DNA of 64,000 bases from Coprinellus micaceus (GCA_951394405.1 OX596335.1:5022001-5086000); one strand, 5' to 3'. Counted from the first letter of the stretch, positions 13,101 through 25,699 are shown. Translations and numbers: made by a program. Notes: a model not told the origin generated them from the sequence alone.

Positions 13101-15784
13101 ATCTACAGCGGACGTTCAGTCGACTTCAATTGTGTAAAGGAGGGATTGACTTACGGTCCTTGTCCGGTCGCGAAACAGTTGTGTCATCGAATGATTATAT
13201 GCGCTTGAGACGCCCTTGGACGTGTTTTAACCGGGATTGGGGCGGGGCTTTGAGAACTGACTCGCTTCTTCCAGTGAAACCGCGTCAAACAGGAGTTTTC
13301 CCGTAGGTGTTCCATGATTCCAGCTGGAAAGATGAGCGAGGTGTTTAGGTGAAACTTGTCAGGGACTCACCGAGACGACATTTGTCTGCGGAACAATAAC
13401 GCCGCTCTGCAACAGCTTGAGCCTTGAGCCTTGAACCTCAAGTCCTCAAGTACGAGGGGAAGAGAAGAGCTGCGTCGCTGAGTCTCAGTCGTCGTTGGAG
13501 CGGAGATCTTGTATTTTGGAGACGAGCCTTCGGAGCTGTGAGAGTGCGCTGCCTCCCTCCACTCCATGTCCGGCAAAAAGGTCCTTGACCGAGATCCCCT
13601 TCGCCACGGTCAGACAAATATACGTCATGGTCGAGCTGGACAATATGGCTAGGAGGCGGGAACTTGCAATATGGGCTCGCCGACGGGGGTTTCGACCCAT
13701 CCTCGACCCCCACCTCCATTGGATAACCTATATCCATCGATTCTGTAAGCCGGCGCCTCAATCTGACTTTCAAGGTAGACCACGCACTTATCCACCCTCG
13801 GCTCTGCGCCACTTCCACGCCCTCTAACTTGAGGCTTATTCCACCTCCGATGCGAGAGAAACTCTTCCGGTACCGTCGATTTCGCGTATGGGCTGGATGT
13901 CGGCTACAACGACGATGACCTGGGCGAGACGACGGTGGTTGGTCCTGGAGAGGAGATGATCATGAACATGCATTGGCTCGGGTACAGTGGACCGACGAAG
14001 CTGGTGGGGGTCTAAGATGACGATGTCATAGTTAGACTACAGTGTGTCTTGGAATCGAAAGTTGGGGTAAGTCGAGAATAATGTGCGCAGTGGCTCGTAT
14101 GCACCTGGTATTCGAAACTTCCGCAAGCCTTCGGTACGATCTTCTTTGCTCAAGAAATAGCTACGATGAGGGCGAGGGGCTGAGTTGTTTAGTGCCGTAT
14201 TCTCTGGTGCCGTGGTGGGTGGTGCGGCGATGGACTCTGGATGGGGTTTAGCACAAGTCCTAGGCGTTGTCTGAGGCATGCATGCTTACCGCGAACCCCG
14301 GTTCCCTCATTCCCTCGGATCTTGTCTCCTTGTCGCGTAGCTTGTCGCTGAGGCTTTTTAGGCCTGATGAAGGGTACTGGACCGGCCCTGGCGCTACGAC
14401 AGAGAGCGGGCGATAAGCAAAGTTTGGGCGCTGTACGAATCGACGAGCGCACTTACTTGCTCCCTTCGCTTGCCAAATCCGAGTACGTGCTCCTGAGGCT
14501 GTCGCGTGCCACGTAAAACGTCTTTCCAACCTACAAGTGAGTCGAGACGAAGGGGGTGAGCCTAATGAAGGCTTGATCTCGAGCCAAGAGAGATTGGACG
14601 ACCTACCAGGGGATTTGAGTCGCCACCAACGATTACGCCAGTGAAACATTCGCCCAAGCACGTCCGCTCCTATCCCAATTGTCATGCCCACAGGTGTCTC
14701 CCAAAAACTGGCCGAGTGATGAGAATCGCTCACCCAGGAAGGGTGAGCCAATATTTCCGCTGACCATTCGAGGGGAAGCCCTGGATGACTCCATCGCTTG
14801 GATCTCCATGCTGGAGAGGATACCGGCAGCGTCAGCCTTTCGCAACTGGTGGAGGTTGGTGAGTAAGAGTATTGTGGGGAATATTCGAAGACCAATGGCG
14901 ATGCTGTTGCGAGTGCCGTCATTTCCTCACGCCTCCAGGCAGATAGGGGCAGAACCCAAATTCGCTTGAAGACAACAGAAAACGGGTTCAAATCATCGAG
15001 AGTCCCATGATAGTTATATGTTCACTAACGGACGAGGGTACGCAGGGTGTGATTCGGTACACAAGGAAGACAGCAGGAACCGTTCCTACACGAAAGGAGG
15101 GAGGGGGTGGATTTAATACATAATACAGTCGATAGGAGAAAGGAGCGACTTCACGTAAGGGAAATAGAGCAATACGGGCTGTGAAGAACAAGGGCGCCAC
15201 TTGGGTAACAGCAATATCCAGAGTGGAGGTTTCTGGGGGATGGGGCCTCAAGAGTGAGTGGGGTGAGTAAAGTCAACAGGCTGTTACAGAACATCATCGA
15301 GCGAGTCTCTCATGTTCGTGCTGAGGTGCAAAGCTTGGTAAGATCTAGACCGTCGTGCGTGAGATCGCCGGTTCCAACACAGCGCGTCTAGTGCACGGCG
15401 GGGGTGTGTGCAGATTGAGCCGCTGTCGTTGGTGCAGAGGGCATAGGGACCCTCTGGGTCTGCGTAAAGAGTTAGACGACAAGGCCACGAAGAGCAAGAA
15501 AACGAGGACCTAAGGGTCCATTGTGGCGCGGGGCCGTTCAGGAAGGGACGGGGAAACCGACGATGCTAGAATCCGTTTCCCAAACCTTTCCGAGAGTGCC
15601 GTGTCAGTAAACGCGTTGCTTGACTAGTTGCTCTTCTTACCTGCGTATCTCGTTGCCCAATTCCCTCGGATGTGACCCGGGTGTGCCTATTTCTTGGGCT
15701 ATAGCCAGAGGACGAGGCCGCTCTTGAAACCAGCTGAATAACGGCGACTCCAAATCCCTTCGAATCTAGACGAACATCGGAGAC
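10101..15784. other. gene-poor stretch, no gene supported
   Basis: Many short ORFs on both strands, none with convincing protein-like composition together with splice sites. A minus-strand frame at about 10720-10560 (containing VVYTEALCALGKVF) and the plus-strand ORF at 11386-11847 are the only ones that look at all protein-like, and I recognise neither. One half of an inverted duplication lies at 14040-14520. The texture (fragmented frames, shared segments with 20-22 kb) suggests decayed repeats. Confidence 0.35.
14040..14520 (-). repeat. diverged duplication, copy A
   Basis: Read on the minus strand this segment matches copy B (22160-22640, plus strand) over more than 400 bp. Shared landmarks in the same order include CGGATTTGGCA, GTCCAGTAC, GAGCTACGCGA-like, ACTAAACC and ACCACCCACCACGG. 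A GT donor and a TAG acceptor occupy the same places in both copies, which suggests a spliced gene or a repeat carrying one. Frames in both copies are broken, so it is probably a decayed element. Confidence 0.6.
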
Positions 15785-15925
15785 AAGGTGAGATGCATGG
15801 AAATACGAGTCTTATTCACCTCACTCACCTTTCTTCAGGGTTTCACCAGACGAAACCTCTCCTCGAGCTGTGGTGCGGCCCATTGGACATCTGTCCAAAG
15901 AGTCCGAATGGTCGGATCGCCTATT
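15785..15925 (-). repeat. dispersed repeat, copy 1
   Basis: Read on the minus strand it carries CGACCATTCGGAC, then ACAGCTCGAGGA, then GAAACCCTGAAGAAAGGTGA. The same blocks occur in the same order at 20255-20360 on the plus strand, and parts of them at 31500-31680 and 41480-41640. Confidence 0.6.
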
Positions 15926-16328
15926 CCAATCTGTCTAAACGGTAATGGTAAGGTTTTAGATCGCCTTGAGCTCTACAATCAGTCCTAGGTACTCACCGAG
16001 GGCCGCGACGGCACTCTCAGCTAGGGACCCGGCCGACAACCTCATGGCTAATGGTCAAGCAAAGCACCGTTCTCAGGGGAGCCAAACCTCAATTCGTCAT
16101 GCCACGTGGACCGGCGATCAATTGCAATCTCTTCTGGCTCCTGTATCGCCACCCTCTCCCGCCATCGTGGCTGAGGTGACTTCCGTCTTTCCACCATACC
16201 CTACCATACCTCGGTTTCTCGCCCAAGTTAGGGATCACTTTCTAAACGCCTCGCCTAATTTCTCAAGGCGCATCACATTCCAGTCTCTCGACGGGAGCTT
16301 TTGTCGAGCTTCCGTCCAACATTTGGGT

Positions 16329-16528
16329 NNNNNNNNNNNNNNNNNNNNNNNNNNNNNNNNNNNNNNNNNNNNNNNNNNNNNNNNNNNNNNNNNNNNNNNN
16401 NNNNNNNNNNNNNNNNNNNNNNNNNNNNNNNNNNNNNNNNNNNNNNNNNNNNNNNNNNNNNNNNNNNNNNNNNNNNNNNNNNNNNNNNNNNNNNNNNNNN
16501 NNNNNNNNNNNNNNNNNNNNNNNNNNNN
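16329..16528. other. assembly gap of 200 N
   Basis: Exactly 200 N, which looks like a placeholder length rather than a measured one. Sequence texture changes sharply across it: mixed composition before it, AT-rich DNA with tandem palindromes after it. ORFs predicted across the N run are meaningless. Confidence 0.98.
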
Positions 16529-17790
16529 TATCTGGTCTGTTTACATGAACCCGATACTCCCACCCCTGTCAGGAGGTGGTTTACCTTAATATCTGTGTTT
16601 TACATTAGATATTGTGTAAATAAACACAGATGGACAGCTCTATGGGATGGATTCTAGGCCACAGAATAAAGTGGTGCATTCAATACACCAGTCCTGGGGG
16701 TTTTTACCACTTATCCTTCCTTTTTCAGTTGTAGACTAACACAATTGAGTGTAGCACACAAGCTGTACAATACCTAAGCTGGGGTGCCCAGACAAGAGCA
16801 TCTATGTTTCACACATTATAACAGGGGTTAAATGAGCTATTTACAGTGGGAAGGTGGAGTGATAACACCACAATATACAAGCAACACAGAGTACACCTCT
16901 CCCAAATAACACAGCTGAAACACCAGTATTTGGCTATTTATGGTGGCTGTGCATACTCCCACACCAAATAGCCTTGGAAAGTGTAAATGGGACATAGATA
17001 TGGGGAGATTACAAAAGACCGGAAACTAAACGGATCACACACTTAAAAGATAGGGTAGAAACAGTCACTTTGCAACAAGACATTACAGAAGTACTATGGA
17101 TGACCACTTGAAGTCAGCCAAAACATGGTGTACCTTCCATATCTTTGCAACCCCTGATCCGTTTTCCTTCTGGTTTCTTTAATTTGTGTTCTATTTCTTA
17201 CTCCTGTTCCATTTCCCACAAGTAGTAACTTTCCCACAGCCGTCTTCCCACTGATTGGGCATGGAGACTGTTATTGTCAATGCAATTGTGCTCCTATCTC
17301 CTTGCTGTGCCTCCAGTTTCAAGTCTGGAGTGAAAACACATAGTGGTATAGTGTGTAAAGTATCTAAGCATCATCTAAATAGCTTGCACACTCCAGGAGG
17401 GGCCTAGATCATTGGTGACTTGGACATCATTGTGATGATTGTATGACTAATGAACAATTTGGGCTATTTTGTATTGATTACAAAGGAATGGAGGGGTGTT
17501 GGGCTGTGTATTTGGTAGTATTTGTTGGCATCTTTAAGTCCCACAAAGTAGTTGGATCAAAAATTGTGTATTACAAGCAAAAGGTGATCTCGCAAAGTGG
17601 GCATATGAGGGTATTTGAATAGTTTACCTTATTATAGTGTGGGAATTGAACAGGTTAGTAAAGAGTGCATGAATATGGATAGCCCTAATCCAACGCTTTC
17701 TAATGATGCCCAAATCTTCCTTATTGGGTGATACCCCATAGAGATAGAGAGCCACGAGTTCTGCCTGCCCTTATCTAAATGAGTGTGATG

Positions 17791-17910
17791 TCATTTGATA
17801 GACAGCTTATGTCCATCAAATCTGGTACCTGTTCCTGGGATCTGTGGTGTCATTTGATGGACAGATTATGTCCCATCAAATCTGGTACCTGTTCCTGTCA
17901 ATCATTATGT
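17791..17910. repeat. tandem repeat, two 59-60 bp palindromic units
   Basis: Two units start with TCATTTGAT at 17791 and 17850, and a partial third start follows at 17909. Each contains an inverted repeat, TTTGATGGACA against TGTCCATCAAA, followed by TCTGGTACCTGTTCCTG. Each unit can fold into a hairpin. Confidence 0.8.
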
Positions 17911-17999
17911 CATTGATGTGCCTGATCTTCATGACATTAATTAGCAATTTGAACTGGTGATGAACTACAGCGCATCACCTTGTGGAAGTAATACCCTAT

Positions 18000-18120
18000 G
18001 GAACATCTGGTGTATGTTCCAAAGGTGGAACACCTGGTGTGTGTTCCAGATATGGAACATGGAATACCAAGTACATATTCCAGATGTGGAATATGGAACA
18101 CTAGGTGCATGTTCCAGGAA
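18000..18120. repeat. tandem GGAACA/TGTTCC dyad repeats
   Basis: Four units of about 27-34 bp, each of the form GGAACA-(7-15 nt)-TGTTCC and so a perfect or near-perfect dyad. Diverged pieces (GGTGGAACACACCTA, GGATGGAACACACC) recur at 18270-18320. Confidence 0.75.
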
Positions 18121-18739
18121 AGGTGAATGGATGGTGCACAACCATAACAGACATATCTGATCTTAAAGCAGTAATAAACAACATACACCATCACACAATA
18201 ATCTCTAGCACCCAGTAAATCCATATTTGAGCAAGTATGAGAGCCATATGAACACATGGAACAAGGAGGTGGAACACACCTAGATGAGAGGATGGAACAC
18301 ACCTAAATGGGAGGATGGAACAGCACAGTGGAGTTCCATGTATGGGTATATAACCAGGCATCTGGATCAGCTGGAACAGAAGGTGGATCAGCAGAGCATG
18401 GAAGGGGCATGGAAGAGGCATGGAAGGACCCCTCTAGACCCCATCGGAATACAAAATTCAATGGCTCTCTGAGGGGCGTTCCATGGGTGACTGAGGTGGA
18501 TGCGAGATGTCGCCTACGGCCGGTACAGACGCGACAAGGAACACCAAGATTAGTGCTCCGCTATCAACCCTGCGTTTCAATGTCAATAGAGAGCAAAGAG
18601 TACTGGTAGAGGTGGAAACACTGACATGGCGCCAATGAAAGAGTAGGGCTTGATCATGATGTCCGACCCGTAAGTCCGCCTGACTTGGAGAAACATCCAA
18701 AATGTTCGCGTGGCTGCATGCGCCAGTCAATCAACAGGT

Positions 18740-19456
18740 GCTGTATGACGCTTTATAGAGTGTACCACACCAACTATTCCCCCAAGCATCGCCGCAAAGG
18801 CCAGACAAACGATGAGGTACAGGCGAAACTGAGGGCGGTGCAACGCCCCCTCATGCGGCCAGTGGACGAGCGTGAGGCCACATCCTATGGGGAAACGGAT
18901 CAGCCAGGTTGACATTAAGGAGAGTGAATCTTCAACACGTACCTGCAACACAGATATTGAGGGACGCAAATACAGCGACGAGTACGTTCTGCCCCGTCCA
19001 TATCTGGCGCAATCTGCAAACCTGGTCGAGTAGCGTGAGGGCAGGGGCGCTAGAACTGTTCATCATGAGAACGTACCACCAGGCCCTCCGTACACGCCCT
19101 TGAAAGAAATTGGACGGTTATCGGAAAGACTCCGAGACCCCAAGGACGGCACGCACAGAGCAATGATGTAGGATGTGCACAGCGCCTTGTACCGCACTGT
19201 TTCTGCTTCTCCTGAGAAGAGCCGAACACCAGTCCAGTCATAGGCCAAAACTGCGGTTGTCATAAGGTATATCCCTGTGTTGAGAAGGAGAAAAGGCCGC
19301 GCGCGTCGATACCAGTGCTTCAGTCTGGAAAACATGACCCAGCAAGATAGGACATATGTGTTGGTGTAAAACCCTGAGAATAACTGAGCACCCAAAGTTA
19401 ACCAGTATCAGAGAGCCGATGGACCTAAAAAGAACCACTGGATCTGAAGGGAACAA
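18740..19456 (-). CDS. possible multi-pass membrane protein (hypothetical)
   Basis: Several minus-strand fragments are strongly hydrophobic and separated by splice-like sites: ARPFLLLNTGIYLMTTAVLA (about 19290), the 19150 region YIIALCVPSL, and RLYLIVCLAFAAMLGGIVGV (about 18790). The last, with short basic flanks, resembles a transmembrane helix of the polytopic proteins common in Agaricomycetes. I could not assemble a full open frame, so exon limits are uncertain and decay is possible. No function is proposed. Confidence 0.25.
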
Positions 19457-20254
19457 CTCCGGTCAGGATCTTTGCGAGGAAGAAGCTGAAAGCGCTTACT
19501 GGGATGCTGGCTGGAACTGACAACGAGAAGACTGACATGGGAGAGGAGAGGAGACCGGGTCACGGTATTCAAGGTGGTGATAAGGGATACGGTAGGACGA
19601 GAGTTCGGCAACATGCGAGCAGGGCGAAGGGCATACGAAGTCCTCGAGGACTTATCACGAGTCACAAAAACACTTGGTCCATTGCTGCAGGAAACAAGGT
19701 ATGGCGAACGTTTATCTCGGACTTTGAATGCGGAGCCAGGGGCATGGTGAGACGAGACGGCGAGGGTCCTCGCGCCCCAATAAAACCCTTGAAAGATAGA
19801 GAGTACGCTATATCGAGATGCATGCGTAATGAAACTCGGTATGATCGCGCACCATGGTGTGAAGGAGAGGAGGGAACGAGGGTTCAAAAGGGAAGCGATT
19901 GGGACGAACATGACGCGAACCTTAGTCTGTAACAGCGACATGACTTGCGTATCTAGGGATTCGAGAGGATGGGATAGGCTACAGCGAGTGTATAAGTGGG
20001 AAACTAGGTCATGGCAGTGGTCGCAGGAGCAGAGAAGCAACAAGCAACTTCAGATGCTGGAGGTGCTTCCCTAAGCAGCCGGGCCGGAGAGGACCGGATA
20101 TCAAGACTGCCAAACAGGCCCAGATCAGCAGCTCCGAGTGGTACATGCCCGGGTTCTCCATTTGTGAGTCCCGTAGTAGCCCTCAGCGAGTACATGTTTC
20201 GCTATACTTGGCTGGAAACGACCGTTTATGTTTCCAGTATAGCTTCGATTGCGC

Positions 20255-20360
20255 TGGGCGATTCGACTATTTGGACTGTTTGGACTGATGGCCCTACGGG
20301 CCTCTCACAGCTCGAGGAAGGGTGGTGTGACTGGCGAAACCCGAAGAAAGGTGAGTACGG
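20255..20360 (+). repeat. dispersed repeat, copy 2
   Basis: Carries GGGCGATTCGACTATTTGG, then TTTGGACTG, CACAGCTCGAGGAAGGGT and GAAACCCGAAGAAAGGTGAG. It is the closest relative of copy 1 (inverted, 15785-15925). An imperfect hairpin, CTATACTTGGCTGGAAAC against GTTTCCAGTATAG, sits just before it at 20202-20242. Confidence 0.65.
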
Positions 20361-23298
20361 TGGATGAGATTTGCGTATCCCTGTATCTCATCCCACTCCT
20401 AAGGCTCGAGGCTCGTTCGGATTCAAGGGGTCCAGAGTTTCCGTTATTCAAGCTGGATGCCTTTCTTTAGCCGACAACTTCCGTCACCTTGGCTCCTGTT
20501 CCCAGCTTGAAGTACCCCCCACGCTCAACGACGTCTGATCCCTCGGTATCGTTCTCCTCAGCCTCCTGAACGGTCGTAACCGCTTGCCAAAGTCTGCGAC
20601 TGCTGACGATCCCTATGGCGTTCTCCTTACGGGCATCCCCATGTGCATTGCTCCCCAGCTCAATGACATCCTCGTGTACGTGCTCGACATCGACTGGCGC
20701 TAGCGCACGAAGCTTCATGATACCCGCTATTCCGTCGGGGAATTAGCCTCCTCCCTTCTTCTATATTCAGACAGCGTTGTTTTCGGAGGCAGCGTAGCCC
20801 CGCGCCGCCCTTCGGCGCTTGGCATAGACATCGATGGCGAGCCTTTGGGGAACGTCGAACGAGCTACTCGCTCTTCCTTGTCTCCTTCTCCCGTGCTCCT
20901 CCTAGTCAAGGTCGAAGCTCACCTCTTCCTGAAGCAAGGACTCCAACGCCGATACGGCCTTGCAGCGGGTCAGTCACCTTGAGCGTGAGCGTTTCGATCC
21001 AGGCTCGACCGAATGCACACCGTCCAGCGTCATCAGAGCGCCAACACGCTCTCCCCGATGATTACGCATAGGCGAAATTTTCTGTCGGTTGTATCCCTTC
21101 GTTCTATCGCTCTTCGTGGCTCTGATGTCTATTTTCAGGGTGATTCGTCTCTAGGCACTGAGAGCGACTACCCCCTCCGGATTGGCGAGAGCGCTCGAGC
21201 TGCACACAACCCCTGCCAAGAACTAGATGGTGTGCGTTGAAATCAGCGAGCTCTTGGACGCCAGTTTACCAAGCTTCGAACCCCCGTACCGTGGCTGACA
21301 TGAGTAACCGCGTACCATAGCTTATACCACCGCTCAGTAATCCGCTGTTAAAGTGCATGGCCATGCTTGACGGTGCCCTTCTCCTTTTTCTCTGTCCTCA
21401 CTTACTATGAGCCTCCATCACCCAGAAGTGTTTTGTTTGGATATCCTCCCAGAATCTCGCACCGTCGCGGGCTATATTGCGCAATTTACGCTGGACGAAA
21501 TCGCTCTGGTATCCTATACTTAGCTTCTATATTATTGAATACACACCAAGTTCCTTATCTCTTTCGCTGTATTCACGGTTATTGCTACCTTCTTCTGTAT
21601 AGATCCACGCCCTGCGTATTAGTGCGCGTTAGTCGCGAACTCTGAGCTCTCAATTCGTCGAATTTGTCCTTTCAGAACCCGGTAGGGCGGCTACTATTCC
21701 TCGCTGGAGGCGTGGGAAAATGACGTCGCCGTTACTGCAAGCTGGAGTCTTCGAATATCCCTCTTTGCTCTTAAACCTCCACCCATTACGATGATGCCGA
21801 AAGGCTGACGGACGCTACCTATTTCCACCCCCAGCGCGGAAATCATGGCGATGGAACCATGTAATGCCTGCAATTGTCCTGACCAAGGAACCCCTCCAAT
21901 GACCGGCGGTGGTATCCACTCGCCTTGTGGGCGAGCGGGACGTCGAGGCCGTTAAACATGATTTTCACCATTCAGCCAACTTTCAAGAGGCACCTACGGG
22001 CACAGCTAAAACGATACGAGCGGATGGGCTTGGGAGGATGTGTTTCCGGCATAGTCGTTGGCCGCGACCGAAACTAGTAGGTTGCTCAATCCCTCTTGAG
22101 GCGAGATCAAGCCCTCATTAGACTCCTGCTCTTCGTCTCACGCCACCTCAAGCTTGGATGGACTTTTTTTCCGGGTATGCGGTAGCCTCAGGGCACGGAC
22201 CCGGATTTGGCAGCCGAAGGGAGCCAGTACGTGTTCGTCGGTTCGTAGTAGTATAATGCCCAGACCCTCGGCTAATCCTCCCCTCTGTATCGTAGCGCCC
22301 TGGCATGGTCCAGTACTCTTCGTCGCCGCCCACAGACCCTGAGGGGAGAGCTACGCGAAAGAGAGACGAGGATCTGGGGGATGGAAGGAACTGGAGATTC
22401 GCGGTGAGAGTGTCCACCCCAGACGGCGCCTGGACTTGCACTAAACCCTGTTCAGAATCTATGCCTACATACCACCCACCACGGAATTTAGGGGATATAG
22501 CGCGAAGCATTATACCCCCTAACACCAGTCGTAACAAGAGCGAAGAGGGTCGTGCTGAACGGTTGCCGGTATGTGTCTCGAATAGGTACCATCCGCTATG
22601 TACTCGCACCGGAAGGGAAGTGTTTCGAGGGTGTGGATGCAACACAGAGGTGTCTAGGGTGGTCGGGTACGTGTCCTACCTTTATCGACCACTCTCGAGT
22701 GTTTGCTCACAAGGCTTAAGTGTGTAGAGGCGACGAAGAAATCGTACAAGGCGGGTCCCGTAGCGATCTTCGCCGCCCTGTTAGAGGTTGCGCTATGACC
22801 TAAAAACCCTTGTCGAGCATGGGCATCCTAGCTCTCGGTGGTGCATTTTCCTCTTTCCCAGTGTTACATATCTCGCTGATACGCCTACCACTAGGATTTA
22901 ACTGTCCTGATGATGAAGGTCAGCCCCAGTTCGTTCCAATACCGCGACAGGCCAGAAACCCATCAAGGAAAACGCGGTAACCTAGGCTATTTTCTTACTC
23001 AAACCCCGTGGTAATGCTCATCTTTGATTTTAGATTGGAAATCGTCAAGATCATGAGGCTTGTCGGGTCGACGTTGCCCACTTGCAGCAGCTTTCTCTGG
23101 GCATCGGATGCGTGAGGGTATAGCCCCCTATCCTCGTCTGTCTAAGCCTCCTCAGGGAACTGGCTTTGCTCGACGGCAGCAGATGTATGTAGAGGTATGC
23201 ATTCATAATTCTATAATTCTATACTCAATATAAATCGAGTCCTTCCAGTGGCCGTCCCTGAACTTGCTCAACTACCTCAGCTCCTACATCGCACACCC
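20361..23298. other. gene-poor stretch with duplication copy B
   Basis: No complete gene can be supported. A plus-strand frame at about 20725-20980 is open and protein-like (contains ASSLLLYSDSVVFGGSV) but has no start or clear splice partners. Duplication copy B lies at 22160-22640. Confidence 0.3.
22160..22640 (+). repeat. diverged duplication, copy B
   Basis: Counterpart of copy A (14040-14520, opposite strand, about 7.8 kb away). The same sites appear: CCGGATTTGGCAGCCGAAGG, a GTACGT donor, a TCGTAG acceptor, GTCCAGTAC, a GGTGAG donor, ACTTGCACTAAACC and ACCACCCACCACGG. By eye the copies differ at roughly a quarter to a third of sites, so the duplication is old. Confidence 0.6.
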
Positions 23299-24392
23299 CT
23301 ACTTCCCCTTCTCCCCCCCAAGGAATAGCCCACCGAAGATGGGCGTTGGCAGCTCGCTATCAGGAGCATATACCGCGGGACGGAAACGGCCCCTGAGAAC
23401 CTCCAATAGTGCCTTCAGGATGCCCTGCAGTCTGGTATCTACCGAGGGTTCGGTGAGAACCGGGGACCGGCATTCGTGCCTCGGACAAGTATACCGGAAC
23501 ATCCATTCAGGTTCGAAGTCGTGCTGACGAATGCACCTCACCAGCAGGTCTCTCTCAGCATCGCCTTTCGGGATGCCTTGGCACTGCTCAGGTTGATGTT
23601 TGCGATGTGTCATGAACTTGAGCGACCTAAGGGAGGCTCGGAGCTGACCCTCGAACTCTTGCCTCAAGCATGGGCCGCAATAAGAATGGCCACACGGAAT
23701 TCTAGCTCACAGACGTCAGGATGTAGGACATGCACGAAGCTGACAACTACTCACGTATACGGGGTAACACCCACAAATCCATCGCAAAGAAAGCACTTGA
23801 CGTGACGTTCTAAGTTGTTGACCAACTGCGTAGTGGTGGCAGAATCGTCGCATGGCCCGACTCCTTGGATCTCTTCATCGGCACGGTGAGCCCTTATGTC
23901 CCTGTCTTTGAAAGGCATCTTTCCAGACATTGTTGCATGTGGGTGCGGTCGAGGTTGGGACGGTGGAGGCGATAATATGGCAGGTGGCACTCGGGGAGGG
24001 GTTATCGGAGGGGGTTGAATGAGGGGCTGGGTGAGGGGATCCGGAGGAGTGCGTCGATCTTCGGGAGTCTGGAGGAGCTGCGAGAGCGGGACAGCAGGTC
24101 CCGGGACCATGGTGACAGACGGGGAGGAGGAAGCATCGCACCCTTCTCGAGCAGCCCTGGAGGATTGGGAATTTGGGGGTCCCGATTGAGGCGTCCGGTT
24201 GACTGAATGAAAGGGAGCAGCCGCCTGCAGGCCATTGGGCCTACGGGCATCTATGCTTAGCTGCTCGGCCCCCTCTCGAACCCTGGCCCGATTCTTCCTG
24301 GAACTGTCCCGCAAGGAGCGACGGTTCGGAGTATCTGGAGGATAAGGACTGGAAGGTGGCGAGGGCAATGGCGGATTCGGTGACTTGGGCAT
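23299..24392 (-). CDS. RING-finger protein, probable E3 ubiquitin ligase (346 aa)
   Basis: Two exons (24392-23755 and 23701-23299) joined by a 53-bp intron (GTGAGT...CTAG) give 347 codons with the stop at 23299. The junction restores the RING: Cys200-x2-Cys203-x12-Cys216-x-His218-x2-Cys221-x2-Cys224, with the segment IPCGHSYCGPCLRQEF exactly spanning and following the splice. The last pair, Cys285 and Cys290, follows after 60 residues and is spaced Cys-x4-Cys (CPRHEC) rather than Cys-x2-Cys, so both the long loop and this spacing are unusual. Residues 1-190 are disordered and rich in Pro, Ser and Arg. The start at 24392 (MPKSPNPPLPS) is chosen because upstream codons look like leader sequence. 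Known of the family: RING domains recruit E2 enzymes; the substrate here is unknown. Confidence 0.8.
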
Positions 24393-25699
24393 ACTGCGGT
24401 TGGCATGGCCTTTAAATTTGCCTACTGACGATATTAATGCGACGGTGGATTTACGACACACAAAGAAGGTCAACGACGGTGGATTTAATGTACAAAGGGT
24501 GTCAGTGACCACGGGGCGAGTCTGGTTATTCACCACCCAAGGCCAGCTGTGTCGGGAATATCCACAAAGCAATTTGCAAGGCACGGATTCTCTAGGCCTC
24601 GAGGCCACCGGCCTTCTAATTCATCACTCTAGCGTGATGCATTGCGCATGAGGCCGTTGGTCTCTTTGTTAATATGAGTGAAAGGGAAGAAGTCTACGAA
24701 AGCTCTAAACCTTCGACACTCAAATTCGAGCTTTCGTCAGCTACTGTGCGGGTACGTCTTCCCTGTTGAGCTTCCTGTCGATGGCTCGTGTTCGGGACAC
24801 CGCAATTCACTGTGAGTCGTCTGTTTCACTGAGGTCAACTTTATCCGTTCAAGTGCACCTATTGATACCTATTGATCCAATAGGGGTTGTGCTCGCTATA
24901 ATAGCACTACGAGAGAAGGGTAGGGACGAGAATATGGGCATCAATATTGCGTCCATCCATATTTCAGGTACTACGCAGCCGCTTTCCTATGTTATGGTTC
25001 CTTTGACTCATCGGTCACCGCGTCAAGCCCGAGGGGAAGCGAAGCGAAGCGGCTGCACATTTCTGCACACCCGGGAAGGGATCAGAGGGGCGGTGGCATG
25101 CCTCGTAAGTCCTGATCATGATGTTTGGCTCATGTAGGGTTCTCCTGACGGCCACCACCGTGAGCAGCAGGTACATGGACTCCTTGATCAAGTCGAAGCG
25201 CATCATACGGGGGTGTCCGTCCTCACCCATGGCCAAGTCGAGTATCATGATCACCGCTCGACGTTCGAATGCGCGGACGAAAGGTCCCTCTATCTGACCA
25301 GTTTTGGGCAGCAGGTGTATGTATATGCCATTGCTTCGATGCTGCGGCCGGCGAAACTTCTCACACTGACGATATATATATATGTCCAGATGGAACGAGC
25401 TTTCTTTCGAACCCGTGGGACTCGTCCATGCTCGATCTTCTCGGCGCAGGCAAGCGAGACCGTTCGTTCAGACTCCTCGACGGCAATCGAATTTTCGGAA
25501 ACACCAAAAATATCAGGTGGAACGATTCTATGAGGTCGCAAACCTAGGTCAGGACGAAGGATACAGGCGAGGGGGTGGGTCTTCGGCGCTCCTTTGAGCA
25601 CCATGCAATGAGTTCAATTTGTGCTTGAGACGAGGAGCGAATAATGCATGGGTAATCGGGTCAACTGGCCAATATAAGTAGCAATGGAGATGACTTCTC
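24393..25699. other. intergenic, nothing supported
   Basis: Short overlapping ORFs only. A run of ATATATATAT lies near 25371-25382. No RNA gene or repeat was recognised. Confidence 0.35.

Larger units (their letters stand above)
16529..18460. other. AT-rich noncoding block with tandem palindromic repeats
   Basis: About 1.9 kb that is clearly more AT-rich than the rest of the window, with stops in every frame and no long ORF apart from a repeat-made one at 17937-18302. It starts at the assembly gap and fades into ordinary composition near 18460. Two tandem repeat families inside it are listed separately. It could be an unknown mobile element, a low-GC island, or DNA brought next to this scaffold by a wrong join. 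Confidence 0.6.

Noticed and set aside
15966..16657. ORFs spanning the N run
   Set aside because: They exist only because N codons are not stops.
17937..18302. 121-codon minus ORF in the AT-rich block
   Set aside because: It is built from the GGAACA dyad repeats; composition is not protein-like.
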